This document shows positions 53,433-61,759 of a stretch of 64,000 nt of DNA, in pieces (positions within the stretch are counted from its first letter, which is position 1; the number at the start of each line of letters is the position of its first letter). Source of the stretch: Pseudothioclava sp033100795 (GTDB lineage: Bacteria; Pseudomonadota; Alphaproteobacteria; Rhodobacterales; Rhodobacteraceae); the NCBI RefSeq assembly GCF_033100795.1, contig NZ_JAWLVI010000003.1, positions 321,323 through 385,322 of the forward strand. Reading direction: 5' to 3'. The position numbers and the translations under genes are program-made. The notes below the pieces were generated by a model. The model was not told the DNA's origin, did not search any database, and saw nothing but the letters and a program-made list of their open reading frames with translations.

Positions 53433-54920
53433 TCAGAGCACCACCGCGGTCAGCACGATATACAGCAGCGCAGCAAGCCCCGCCGAGGCCGGAACGGTAA
53501 TCACCCAGGCCGCCGCAACCGTCAGCATATGCGAGCGGCGCACCAGCAGGCGGCGGCTGCGTTCCTCGGGCGGAACCACTTTGCCCTTTTTCAGGCCCAG
53601 AAGCTGCGCGCGGCGCTCGGCGTGCCATTCGCGGAAGAAGCCAACGCCAAAGATCCCGCCAACCGCGATATGCGTGGACGACACCGGCAGGCCCAGCCAC
53701 GAGGCGACAATCACAGTGATTGCCGCCGACAGCGCCACACAATAGGCGCGCATCGGGTTGAGCTTGGTGATCTGCGAGCCGACCATGCGGATCAGCTTCG
53801 GCCCGAACAGCAACAGCCCGACCGAAATCCCCAAAGCGCCCGTCAGCATGACCCACAGCGGAATCGTCACTTTATCGGCAACATCCCCCGCCTCGACCGT
53901 ATGCACGATAGCCGCCAGCGGGCCGACCGCATTCGCCACATCATTCGCACCATGCGCAAAGGACAAAAGCGCCGCCGATACGACCAACGGCACCGAGAAT
54001 AGCGTCTTGAGCGATTTCTTGCGGTTCTCAAGGCCACGCGACTGGCGCGCGATCATCGGCTTTGAAAACAGCCACGAGGCAAAGCCCGCCACGACACCGA
54101 TCACAATAGCCTGCACGAGCGTAATCTTGATCAGGTGCTTAAGCCCCTTAAGCGCAAGATAGGCAGCAAATGCCCCCGCCATGATCCCGATCAGGATCGG
54201 CACCCATTTGCGCGCCGCCGCGATCTTGTCATCGACATAGACGATCTTCGCCTTGATCAGCGCCAGAAACGCCGCCGCGATCACTCCGCCCAGAACGGGT
54301 GAAATCACCCAGCTTGCCGCAATCGCACCAAGCCCGCCCCAATCGACCGCGCCAAAACCGGCGGCCACGATCCCCGCGCCAACAACACCACCCACGATCG
54401 AGTGCGTCGTCGAAACCGGCGCGCCAAGCCATGTCGCAAGGTTCAGCCACAGGGCCGCCGCCAGAAGCGCCGACATCATCGCCCAAACGAACTGTGCGCT
54501 TGTCGCCATCTGCGCGGGGTCGATGATTCCCTTCGCAACGGTCTTGACCACATCGCCACCCGCAACCAGCGCGCCTGCGGTTTCGAACACAGCCGCGATA
54601 ATCAGCGCGCCCCCAAGCGTCAGAGCATTTGCCCCGACCGCTGGCCCCATGTTGTTCGCCACATCGTTTGCGCCGATGTTCAGCGCCATATAGGCGCCGA
54701 TCGCTGCGGCTGCGACGACGACAAAACTAACGGGCTGCGCGCCCATCAGGGCTGCCGAAAGCAGGCCTACAAAGATGATAAAGGCCAGCGCAATACCCGG
54801 CGCCACAAGCGGGCGCGAAACAAAGGCCGTAGCCTCTTCGAGGCGACCAATGCGCTTGAGATCCTTATCGAGTGTCTTCCACTGGTTTACCGGCTTTTCG
54901 GGGGGGAGGCTCACTGTCAC
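53433..54920 (-). CDS. Inorganic phosphate transporter, PiT family
   Basis: The 495-residue protein has about 10-12 helices. The two PiT signature blocks are both present: NIGANDVANNMGPAVGANAL (N-terminal half) and HGANDVANAVGPLAA (C-terminal half). It imports phosphate as metal-phosphate with protons or sodium. The start is GTG at 54920; a second GTG two codons on has better spacing to AGGA. No PhoU/Pit accessory protein (DUF47) is adjacent. Confidence 0.93.
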   Translation of the reverse strand: MTVSLPPEKPVNQWKTLDKDLKRIGRLEEATAFVSRPLVAPGIALAFIIFVGLLSAALMGAQPVSFVVVAAAAIGAYMALNIGANDVANNMGPAVGANALTLGGALIIAAVFETAGALVAGGDVVKTVAKGIIDPAQMATSAQFVWAMMSALLAAALWLNLATWLGAPVSTTHSIVGGVVGAGIVAAGFGAVDWGGLGAIAASWVISPVLGGVIAAAFLALIKAKIVYVDDKIAAARKWVPILIGIMAGAFAAYLALKGLKHLIKITLVQAIVIGVVAGFASWLFSKPMIARQSRGLENRKKSLKTLFSVPLVVSAALLSFAHGANDVANAVGPLAAIVHTVEAGDVADKVTIPLWVMLTGALGISVGLLLFGPKLIRMVGSQITKLNPMRAYCVALSAAITVIVASWLGLPVSSTHIAVGGIFGVGFFREWHAERRAQLLGLKKGKVVPPEERSRRLLVRRSHMLTVAAAWVITVPASAGLAALLYIVLTAVVL

Positions 54921-54992
54921 GTTCCTGTCATTTAGGCGTTACATTGGCGCCCGACTAACGCGATTCCGCGGCCAAAACAACAGAAAGAAGTC

Positions 54993-55448
54993 TCACAAAG
55001 ACCGAAGGATAGCCTTGAGTTCCTTTTCCGCGACGAGTTTCGCGGCTTCTTTGGGCGAAACCCATTTGCGCTTGCGCTCGGCTGCTTCGGGGTAATCCTC
55101 TTTCAGCTCTTCAACCCGAAGCGTGAAAACCTGCACCTTGACCAGGCGCTGCGCCTCGCCCTCCTCGGATTTGTCATAGGTGTAGCTGCCCACAGTGCCA
55201 TCCGAGATTTTGCCTTTGGCGCCCGCCTCTTCCCAAGCTTCTTGCGCCGCCGCCTCGGCCAGCGTTTTACCGTTCATCGGCCAGCCCTTCGGGATGATCC
55301 AGCGCCCCGTCCCGCGCGAGGTCACCAGCAAAACCTCGGTTTTTTTGTCACGCTGGCGCAGGCACAATGCCGCGACCTGCAAGGCCGGAGGCCGCAGCCC
55401 CAACAGATTTGCCACAACTCGCCCGAACACAGCCAAGCTTACCCCCAT
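54993..55448 (-). CDS. Nudix hydrolase
   Basis: The 151-residue protein contains a Nudix box read as GWPMNGKTLAEAAAQEAWEEAG (G-x5-E-x7-R-E-U-x-E-E-x-G with Q-E in place of R-E). WIIPKGWP precedes the box, as in the diphosphoinositol polyphosphate phosphohydrolase-like bacterial group. The REUXEE arginine position is altered to Q, which is worth checking but is seen in active members. A TTG at 55454 is an alternative start. It overlaps the kinase gene by ten bases. Confidence 0.87.
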   Translation of the reverse strand: MGVSLAVFGRVVANLLGLRPPALQVAALCLRQRDKKTEVLLVTSRGTGRWIIPKGWPMNGKTLAEAAAQEAWEEAGAKGKISDGTVGSYTYDKSEEGEAQRLVKVQVFTLRVEELKEDYPEAAERKRKWVSPKEAAKLVAEKELKAILRSL

Positions 55449-56416
55449 TCCCAAGGCGCGGTCCCATCCAGAAGATGCCGCGCCATCACAACCGCACGTT
55501 CGGCATAGGCCCGCATCCGAGGATCATCGGGCGCGACGCGCGTCATCACCCATCCGGCGGAGGCAAGGCTGCGCAAAGCCACAAAGGCCGGAACCAGCGC
55601 GATCTGCGCTTCTGCCGCCGGTCGGTGGGCGGTGTAACCCGCCACAAGCCCCTTGGCCAGCACCCCCAGCATCGGATCGCCCACTCCCTGCACCAAAGCC
55701 GTTCCCAAATCGTAAAGACGATAGCCTGCCCCACAGTCGTCAAAGTCGATCAGCGCATAGCCGTCCGGCCCCGCAAGCACATTCTCGCGCAGCACATCGG
55801 CGTGGATCGGTCCGTAATCCTGCGCGATTTGTAACACCGCAAGCGCCTTTTCGCGTGCGGCCAGCAACAGAGCGCGTTCTTCGACGCTAAGCGTCGGGTT
55901 TTCCCAGAACCGCCCCCAAAGCGGACGCTCGCCCAGCAGTGCCTCGGCGTTCCATTCCGCACGCTTGAACCGAGCCGGCGCCGCACCATCGTCCGTCAGA
56001 TTGTGCAACTGCGCCAAGAGCTGCCCCAAAGCGCGGCCCTGCGCCGAAACCGCATCGGGGTTTTGCGATAGGGGCTGATCGCCCGCACCGATGGGAGCGC
56101 CCTCAAGCCACTCCACACAGGAAACCGAGCGCCGCTCCAGATGCGCGGTCAGCCGCCCGTTCACCGCCCGCACCGGGCGCGGGGTCGCGAAGCCACGCAA
56201 AGCCAAAGCCTCGCACCATTCCAGCTCTGCCTCGACCGCCGCGCGGCTTTGATAGCCCGGACGATGCAGGCGCAACGCGACATGCGCGCCGCTCCGCAGG
56301 GTGGCTTCGAACACGATATTCTCGCGGTGGCACACAAGGCGCGGTGCCTCGGTCGCGCCACCCCAATGCGCCAGCGCGGAAAGCGCCATCGCGCGGGCCT
56401 TGGCGTCACGCGTCAA
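55439..56416 (-). CDS. APH-fold phosphotransferase (kinase), probably of a small aminoalcohol
   Basis: The 325-residue protein has the protein-kinase-like APH fold: an N-terminal lobe with LRSGAHVALRLHRPGY, the catalytic GPIHADVLRENVL (HxDxxxxN) and the metal-binding IDFDDCG. It lies directly after, and overlapping, a class-III aminotransferase. The pairing matches the hydroxylysine kinase/5-phosphohydroxylysine phospho-lyase arrangement, so it may phosphorylate hydroxylysine or a similar alcohol; this is inferred from context. It is not likely an antibiotic-resistance gene. Confidence 0.85.
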   Translation of the reverse strand: MTRDAKARAMALSALAHWGGATEAPRLVCHRENIVFEATLRSGAHVALRLHRPGYQSRAAVEAELEWCEALALRGFATPRPVRAVNGRLTAHLERRSVSCVEWLEGAPIGAGDQPLSQNPDAVSAQGRALGQLLAQLHNLTDDGAAPARFKRAEWNAEALLGERPLWGRFWENPTLSVEERALLLAAREKALAVLQIAQDYGPIHADVLRENVLAGPDGYALIDFDDCGAGYRLYDLGTALVQGVGDPMLGVLAKGLVAGYTAHRPAAEAQIALVPAFVALRSLASAGWVMTRVAPDDPRMRAYAERAVVMARHLLDGTAPWEWG

Positions 56417-57677
56417 TGGGCACCTCCTTCAACACATCCGCCATCGCCTCGATCAGCAGATCGGCATGAGCGCGGCCAAACGGCATCGGCGGGCGGATCT
56501 TCAGGATATGCTGCGCGCGCCCGACGCGGCCAAGCAGGATACCCCGTGCTTTCATCCCTTCGACGACACGCGCGCAGAACGCAGGCCGCGGCTGCCCGTC
56601 AAGCGCACATTCAAGACCTACAAACAGCCCGAACCCGCGCACATCGGAAATCAGCGGATGCGTCAGCCCACGCAGCCCATCCAGCAGATAGCCCCCGACA
56701 TCGCGCGCGTTTTCGACCAGCCCCTCGTCCTCGATCACATCCAGAACCGCCATCGCGGCTGCGCAGGACACGGGGTTGCCGCCGAAGGTGTTGAAATAGC
56801 CAAACGCCTCGCGGAAGGCCGCCATCACATCGGGGCGCGTAACCACGGCGGCCACCGGATGGCCGTTGCCCATCGGTTTGCCAAGCGTCACGACATCGGG
56901 CGCAAAGCCCAGATAGTCATGCCCCCACCAATGCGAGCCAACCCGCCCGAAACCGGGCTGCACCTCGTCGCACAGGATCAACCCGCCCGCCTTGCGCACA
57001 ACCTCGACCGTCGGGGCAAGAAACCCGCGCGCAATGCCGGGTGTGCCTTCGTTGGCGAAAATCGGGCAAAGCATCAGCCCCGCAAAACCGTGGCCCGAGA
57101 CCTCAAGCTCCTCAATCGCGCGGGCGACATTGCGGGCAAATTCCGCAGGCTGCGCCTCAAGGCTGCCCCCCAAGGGCGCAAGGCTATCGGGTGCAGGCAC
57201 ACGGCACACATGCGCGGGCCAGCCACCGATTGGCGGGCGGCGCGTGGACAGATGCGATACAGCCGTCGTATTGCCGTGATAGGTGTTGTCCGTCGCAATG
57301 AGGCCCGTCTTGCCCGTCACTGCTTGCGCCATCCGCAGCGCGACATCGTTTGCCTCAGAGCCGGTGCAAACCATGATAATCTGGCGCAGGTCATGGTCGA
57401 ACTTCGCGACCAGCCGCTCGCCATAGTCCAGAATCCCCTCGTGCAGATAGCGCGTATGGGTATTCAGAACGCCCGCCTGCCGCGCGATGGCCTCGACCAC
57501 GCGCGGGTGGCAATGGCCGACATGGGCCACGTTGTTATAGCAATCGAGGTATCGCCGACCGTCCGCGCCGTATAGCCAGACGCCTTCGCCCCGCACGATA
57601 TGCACAGGCTCATCATAGAAGGTCGGCACATTCGGCCCCAGAAGGGCCGCGCGGCGCGCCAGAAGGTCACTCATCAT
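56406..57677 (-). CDS. Class-III aminotransferase-fold PLP enzyme, phospho-lyase type
   Basis: This 423-residue PLP enzyme shows YLDCYNNVAHVGHCHPRVVEA, TGSEANDVALRMA, LILCDEVQPGFGR (PLP-ring Asp) and the Schiff-base lysine in DVVTLGKPMGNGHP. YNNVxHVGHxHP is typical of AGXT2L1/2-like enzymes (ethanolamine-phosphate or 5-phosphohydroxylysine phospho-lyases) rather than of true transaminases. It overlaps its kinase partner and arfB by about 11 bases each. Substrate is inferred from the pair. Confidence 0.87.
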   Translation of the reverse strand: MMSDLLARRAALLGPNVPTFYDEPVHIVRGEGVWLYGADGRRYLDCYNNVAHVGHCHPRVVEAIARQAGVLNTHTRYLHEGILDYGERLVAKFDHDLRQIIMVCTGSEANDVALRMAQAVTGKTGLIATDNTYHGNTTAVSHLSTRRPPIGGWPAHVCRVPAPDSLAPLGGSLEAQPAEFARNVARAIEELEVSGHGFAGLMLCPIFANEGTPGIARGFLAPTVEVVRKAGGLILCDEVQPGFGRVGSHWWGHDYLGFAPDVVTLGKPMGNGHPVAAVVTRPDVMAAFREAFGYFNTFGGNPVSCAAAMAVLDVIEDEGLVENARDVGGYLLDGLRGLTHPLISDVRGFGLFVGLECALDGQPRPAFCARVVEGMKARGILLGRVGRAQHILKIRPPMPFGRAHADLLIEAMADVLKEVPIDA

Positions 57678-58089
57678 CGCCCACCTTTCCGCGCATGGAT
57701 TTCACTTCGCCCCGGATCGCCTTGGCCTTGAGACGGCGGCGCTGGCTGCCAAGCGTGGGCTTGGTTTTGACCCGCCGCTTGGGCGCGACAAGCGCCGCGC
57801 GGATCATCTCGGCCAGACGCTCGCGCGCGAGTTCGCGGTTGCGTGCCTGCGAGCGGGTCTCTTCGGCGCGGATGATGATCGCGCCGTCCAGCGTCCATTT
57901 GCGCCCCGCCAACCGCTTGAGCCGCGCCTTGACGGGGGCCGTCAGATGCGGGCTGCGCTCGGCCTCGAACCGCAGCTCAACCGCGGTCGAGACCTTGTTC
58001 ACATTCTGCCCGCCCGGCCCTTGGGCGCGGGTAAAGCTCTCGACAAGCTCCCAGTCCGCAATCGCGATATGATCGTTGATCCGTAGCAT
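57667..58089 (-). CDS. arfB: Alternative ribosome-rescue factor ArfB
   Basis: ArfB (YaeJ) is a peptidyl-tRNA hydrolase that frees ribosomes stalled without a stop codon. The 140 residues hold FTRAQGPGGQNVNKVSTAVEL (GGQ at 26-28), then a basic tail (KRRVKTKPTLGSQRRRLKAK) that inserts in the mRNA channel. Length and tail distinguish it from RF1/RF2. It is the first gene of an operon with the aminotransferase and kinase genes. Confidence 0.95.
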   Translation of the reverse strand: MLRINDHIAIADWELVESFTRAQGPGGQNVNKVSTAVELRFEAERSPHLTAPVKARLKRLAGRKWTLDGAIIIRAEETRSQARNRELARERLAEMIRAALVAPKRRVKTKPTLGSQRRRLKAKAIRGEVKSMRGKVGDDE

Positions 58090-58139
58090 CGGGCGGAGCC
58101 TAGCGTGCGCGTGTAAAAACGAAAGCCCCCATCGGCGGA

Positions 58140-59399
58140 TTACGCCAGAAGACGCGTGCCATCGTGGCCTTTGATGCGCACCGTCATAAGGCTGCCTTCG
58201 GGCTGGTCAGCGTCAAAGGCGACCTCGGTAAAGAACTCGGTCCGGGCGGCGCGTGGCCCTTCGGTCAGGATCAGGCGCTCTTGCCCGACTTCGGCCTCAA
58301 GATGGCGCAGCAGTGCCGCGTCGCCCTTGGCCCGAAGCCGCGCGGCGCGCTCCTTGATCGCGGGCCCGTGCACACGCGGCATCCGCGCGGCGGGCGTTCC
58401 CTTGCGTGCCGAGAACGGGAACACATGCAGGAAGGTCAGCCCGCAGTCATCCACAAGCCGCACAGAGTTCTCGAACATCTCTTCCGTTTCGGTCGGGAAG
58501 CCCGCGATAATATCCGCACCGAACACGATCCCCGGACGCAGCGAACGCGCCTCTTCGCAAAAGCGGATCGCATCGTCGCGCAAATGGCGGCGCTTCATCC
58601 GCTTGAGGATCATGTCATCGCCATGCTGCAAGGACAGATGCAGATGCGGCATCAGGCGCGGCTCGGTCGCGATGGCCTGCATCAGGTTCTCGTCCGCCTC
58701 AATCGAGTCGATCGACGAGATTCGCAGGCGCGGCAGATCCGGCACCAGTTTCAGGATGCGCATGACCAGATCACCCAGGCGCGGCGTGGCAGGCAGGTCC
58801 GCGCCCCAGCTCGTCAGGTCGACGCCCGTCAGAACGACCTCGTTGAAGCCGCGATCCACCAGCCGCTTGATTTGATCGACCACAACCCCCGCCGGAACCG
58901 AGCGCGAATTGCCCCGCCCGAACGGAATAATGCAAAAGGTGCAACGATGGTCGCAGCCATTTTGCACCTGCACATAGGCACGATGACGCCCGAAACCGTC
59001 GATCAGGTGGCCGGCGGTCTCTTTGACCGACATGATGTCGTCGACCATGACCTTTTCAGTCTCGCCCACGAAATCCGGCCCCTGCGGCGCAAGTTGCGCC
59101 CATGTCTCGGCCTGCATCTTTTCGTGGTTGCCAATGACGCGTGTGACCTCGGGCATCGCGGCAAAGGTCTCTGGCTCGGTCTGCGCGGCACAGCCCGTCA
59201 CGATGACCGCAGCGCCCGGATTGTCGCGCGCGAGTTTGCGGATTTCCTGTTTCGCTTTGCGCACAGCCTCGGCGGTGACGGCGCAAGTATTCACGATCAC
59301 CGCGCCCTCAAGCCCGGCCTCGGCGGCCAGCTCTTTCATGGCCTCCGTTTCATAGGCGTTCAAACGGCAGCCCAGTGTCGAAAAGACCGGCGGTTTCAT
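58140..59399 (-). CDS. mtaB: tRNA t6A37 methylthiotransferase MtaB
   Basis: MtaB adds a methylthio group to threonylcarbamoyladenosine-37 of tRNAs that read ANN codons. The 419 residues comprise an N-terminal MTTase domain (FSTLGCRLNAYETEAM, NTCAVTAEAVRKAKQ, VTGCAAQ), a radical-SAM core with CDHRCTFCIIPFGRG (CxxxCxxC) and a C-terminal TRAM-like region. The absence of MiaB-type spacing and the CRLNxxE block favour MtaB. Its start overlaps the dapF stop (ATGA). Confidence 0.95.
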   Translation of the reverse strand: MKPPVFSTLGCRLNAYETEAMKELAAEAGLEGAVIVNTCAVTAEAVRKAKQEIRKLARDNPGAAVIVTGCAAQTEPETFAAMPEVTRVIGNHEKMQAETWAQLAPQGPDFVGETEKVMVDDIMSVKETAGHLIDGFGRHRAYVQVQNGCDHRCTFCIIPFGRGNSRSVPAGVVVDQIKRLVDRGFNEVVLTGVDLTSWGADLPATPRLGDLVMRILKLVPDLPRLRISSIDSIEADENLMQAIATEPRLMPHLHLSLQHGDDMILKRMKRRHLRDDAIRFCEEARSLRPGIVFGADIIAGFPTETEEMFENSVRLVDDCGLTFLHVFPFSARKGTPAARMPRVHGPAIKERAARLRAKGDAALLRHLEAEVGQERLILTEGPRAARTEFFTEVAFDADQPEGSLMTVRIKGHDGTRLLA

Positions 59400-60283
59400 A
59401 TCGAGGCCAGAAATGCGGGCGACAGCCGCGCCTCGAAGACCAGCGCCGTCGGGCCGGTCATCCAGACGCCGTCATCGCGCCAGTCTATCTCAAGCCGCCC
59501 ACCATCGACATCAACGATGACATGGCGCCCGGTCAGCCCCTTCAGATGCGCGGCCACGGCAGTGGCGCAAGTGCCCGAGCCGCAAGCAAGCGTAATGCCC
59601 GCGCCACGCTCCCACACCCGCATGCGCAGGTGATCCGGCGCGACAAGCGATGCAAATTCCACATTCGTGCGCTCGGGGAACAGCGGATCATGCTCGATCT
59701 GCGGGCCAAGCCCCGAGACATCCACCGCCTCGGCGTCATCGACGAAATAAATGCAATGCGGGTTGCCCATGCCAACAGCGACCGGGGCGCCCTCAAGCGG
59801 CAAGGCCATCGGGTCGGCGGCAACCGGAATCGCTGCGGCCTCAAGAATCGGGTCACCCATATTGACCGACACCAGCCCATCTTTGCGGCGTATCGCCCGA
59901 AGCGAGCCTCTTGCCGTGGTCAGCGTCACCGCATTTTGCCCAAGCTCTTTCATCATCCAGTCAGACACGCAGCGCGTCGCGTTACCACACGCCCCCGCTT
60001 TCGACCCGTCCGAGTTCCAGAACTCCAGCGCGAAATCTGCCTGCGAAGACGGCAGGATAACTGCCAACTGGTCGAATCCCACGCCGCGATGCCTGTCACC
60101 CAATGCACGCGCAAGCGCAGGTGTCACCGGATCAAAACCCGAGCGGGCATCAATCACCACGAAGTCATTGCCAAGCCCGTGCATTTTCATGAAGGCCAAA
60201 TCGGCAGAGGGTTCACGCATCTGTTCCATGGCCGCGATATACGCTTGGCCAAGATTTTTTTCCAGTGGCGCATTTTTCCCCAT
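59396..60283 (-). CDS. dapF: Diaminopimelate epimerase
   Basis: DapF interconverts LL- and meso-diaminopimelate for lysine and peptidoglycan. The catalytic cysteines are in GACGNATRC and TLACGSGTCATAV; FMKMHGLGNDFVVID marks the N-terminal fold. The start is uncertain: the ATG at 60283 has AAGGGCG upstream but adds an odd N-terminal extension; ATG at 60229 or 60220 would fit relatives. It is co-transcribed with mtaB. A tRNA-Lys gene lies 53 bases away on the other strand. Confidence 0.94.
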   Translation of the reverse strand: MGKNAPLEKNLGQAYIAAMEQMREPSADLAFMKMHGLGNDFVVIDARSGFDPVTPALARALGDRHRGVGFDQLAVILPSSQADFALEFWNSDGSKAGACGNATRCVSDWMMKELGQNAVTLTTARGSLRAIRRKDGLVSVNMGDPILEAAAIPVAADPMALPLEGAPVAVGMGNPHCIYFVDDAEAVDVSGLGPQIEHDPLFPERTNVEFASLVAPDHLRMRVWERGAGITLACGSGTCATAVAAHLKGLTGRHVIVDVDGGRLEIDWRDDGVWMTGPTALVFEARLSPAFLASI

Positions 60284-60336
60284 TTTCGCCCTTGACCACC
60301 GGAAGGGGGGTTTGTAGAGAACCGCTCACAGAGAGT

Positions 60337-60412
60337 GGGCCGTTAGCTCAGTTGGTAGAGCAACTGACTTTTAATCAGTGGGTCGCAGGTTCGAATCCTG
60401 CACGGCTCACCA
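60337..60412 (+). tRNA. tRNA-Lys (TTT)
   Basis: The 76-base gene folds as a cloverleaf. The acceptor stem is GGGCCGT with ACGGCTC (one G-T pair), the D arm contains AGCTCAGTTGGTAGAGC, the anticodon loop CTTTTAA carries TTT, the T loop is TTCGAATC, and CCA is encoded. Its 3' end is a usual integration target; the DNA downstream differs in character. Confidence 0.97.
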
Positions 60413-60433
60413 CTGTATCCGATTGATCGGAAA

Positions 60434-60475
60434 CGAAAAACCGTCAAGCGAGAGCTCGGCGGTTTTCGTGTTTTT
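60434..60475 (+). terminator. Likely terminator of tRNA-Lys
   Basis: CGAAAAACCG (60434-60443) can pair with CGGTTTTCG (60460-60468) with one bulge, followed by TGTTTTT. The position 22 bases after the tRNA fits. Confidence 0.6.
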
Positions 60476-60491
60476 CAAACATTTTTCAAAC
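60471..60491 (+). repeat. Short tandem TTTTTCAAAC repeat downstream of tRNA-Lys
   Basis: TTTTTCAAAC occurs at 60471-60480 and again at 60482-60491, one base apart, where the core genome gives way to accessory genes. It could be part of an attachment or regulatory site, or simple low-complexity DNA. The rest of 60413-60610 has no gene I can support. Confidence 0.4.
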
Positions 60492-60610
60492 GCAACGGTG
60501 ATCTATGCCATGCCGTGTCTAAACAGGCAGGTGACTCGCTCAATGTCGCCGAGGTCGCGTCAAAGTCCTGCCACATCGTGCTTTTATGCCCGATCTGGAA
60601 AGGAGCATGA

Positions 60611-61759
60611 ATGCTGCACTACGCTTCGGGAACACCGGCAAACGACGACTTCCAGGTGGTTGAGAACCAACTGGCGCGTCAGCGCCTGTTCTCGGTGCAT
60701 CCCAACTACGCCAAGCCCGTCGCCCGCTGGCTCGACGATCTGCGGCAAGGCATTTTCTCGTTCGGAGATCAGATGGCCCGCACGCCGAGCTTGAGTGGCA
60801 AGCTCGCTCGTGCAGATCGTCGGATGCGGGAGGAACTTGTCGAGCGCGGTCTCGATCCCGAAACCTGGGTGCCCTACGAGGATGCCTTGCGCGCCCTTAG
60901 CGAACGCCTCGGTCCCGGCTACCCGAGGCGCATCATGCTCGACTCGGGCGCTTTCACGGACTGGCGCGGTGGACGGCGCAGCGATGTTGAGACGGTCATT
61001 CGCTCCTACGCAGACTTCCTTCACCGTTCCGCCGGCCTGTTCGACGAAATCTATCTGATCAACCTCGATGTGATCCCCGGCGCACCCGCGAAAGAAGGTG
61101 AGAAGCAGAAGGAGCCGTCCGACGCCGAGATTGCCGAGGCCATCGCGCAATCGGACGTCAACTTCGCTAAGCTCAAAGCGGAATTCGATGTGCCGGTCCT
61201 CCCCGTGTTCCATCAGCGGGAGTCATGGGATCGCCTGCGCGAGGTCGTTGAAATGGGTGACGGCTATATCTGCCTGTCCCCTGACAATGGCCTCCCGCAG
61301 AAGGAGCGCGAGGATTGGACACTGTTCCACAACACAGCAGCGGAAGCTCATGGTGTGCGCTGCCATGGGCTGGCGACGACGGGCAACCGAATGATGCACC
61401 TCGCGGGCCTCTATTCTGGTGACTCGACCGCGTGGAAGACCCACAGCGGAAATGGACGGATTGACGTGCGCTGGGATGCCCCACGCTCGGTCGATCAATT
61501 TGCGTCTCGCCCGCTGACTCCGTTCTACCGCCCGACGCATGTCGCCATCGAACGCAACGAGTTTGACGGCAAACGCGCCCTGCCGAATCACAAAGACCAC
61601 CTGAGCGAACTCGCCTGCCACGAGCAGGAGCATGTGAGGCGTCGGGCAGAACGCTATCTGCCCTTCCCGATGGTTCAACTTGACCGGCGTACCATGTCCA
61701 TCGTCAGCTTGGGCGAGATCCAGTCAGTCGCGGAGGACAGGCATGAACTTGCCGCCTGA
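60611..61759 (+). CDS. TGT/DpdA-like base-exchange enzyme (tRNA-guanine transglycosylase superfamily)
   Basis: The 382-residue protein has the landmark blocks of TGT-like enzymes found in phages and islands. IMLDSGAFTDW holds D111 (TGT general base region, cf. DSGGF). YLINLDVIPG, PVFHQRESWDRL, DGYICLSPDNG and CHGLATTGNRMMHL follow, then YSGDSTAW with D271 at the place of the nucleophile. The TGT zinc-site C-x-C-x2-C motif is not seen. DpdA relatives insert 7-deazaguanine into DNA; this one could act on DNA, tRNA or another substrate. The ATG at 60611 follows AAAGGAG. It overlaps the next gene by 17 bases. Confidence 0.7.
   Translation: MLHYASGTPANDDFQVVENQLARQRLFSVHPNYAKPVARWLDDLRQGIFSFGDQMARTPSLSGKLARADRRMREELVERGLDPETWVPYEDALRALSERLGPGYPRRIMLDSGAFTDWRGGRRSDVETVIRSYADFLHRSAGLFDEIYLINLDVIPGAPAKEGEKQKEPSDAEIAEAIAQSDVNFAKLKAEFDVPVLPVFHQRESWDRLREVVEMGDGYICLSPDNGLPQKEREDWTLFHNTAAEAHGVRCHGLATTGNRMMHLAGLYSGDSTAWKTHSGNGRIDVRWDAPRSVDQFASRPLTPFYRPTHVAIERNEFDGKRALPNHKDHLSELACHEQEHVRRRAERYLPFPMVQLDRRTMSIVSLGEIQSVAEDRHELAA

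Noticed and set aside
55439..56416. Aminoglycoside resistance gene
   Set aside because: The APH fold is shared by many metabolic kinases; operon pairing with a phospho-lyase-type enzyme argues for metabolism.
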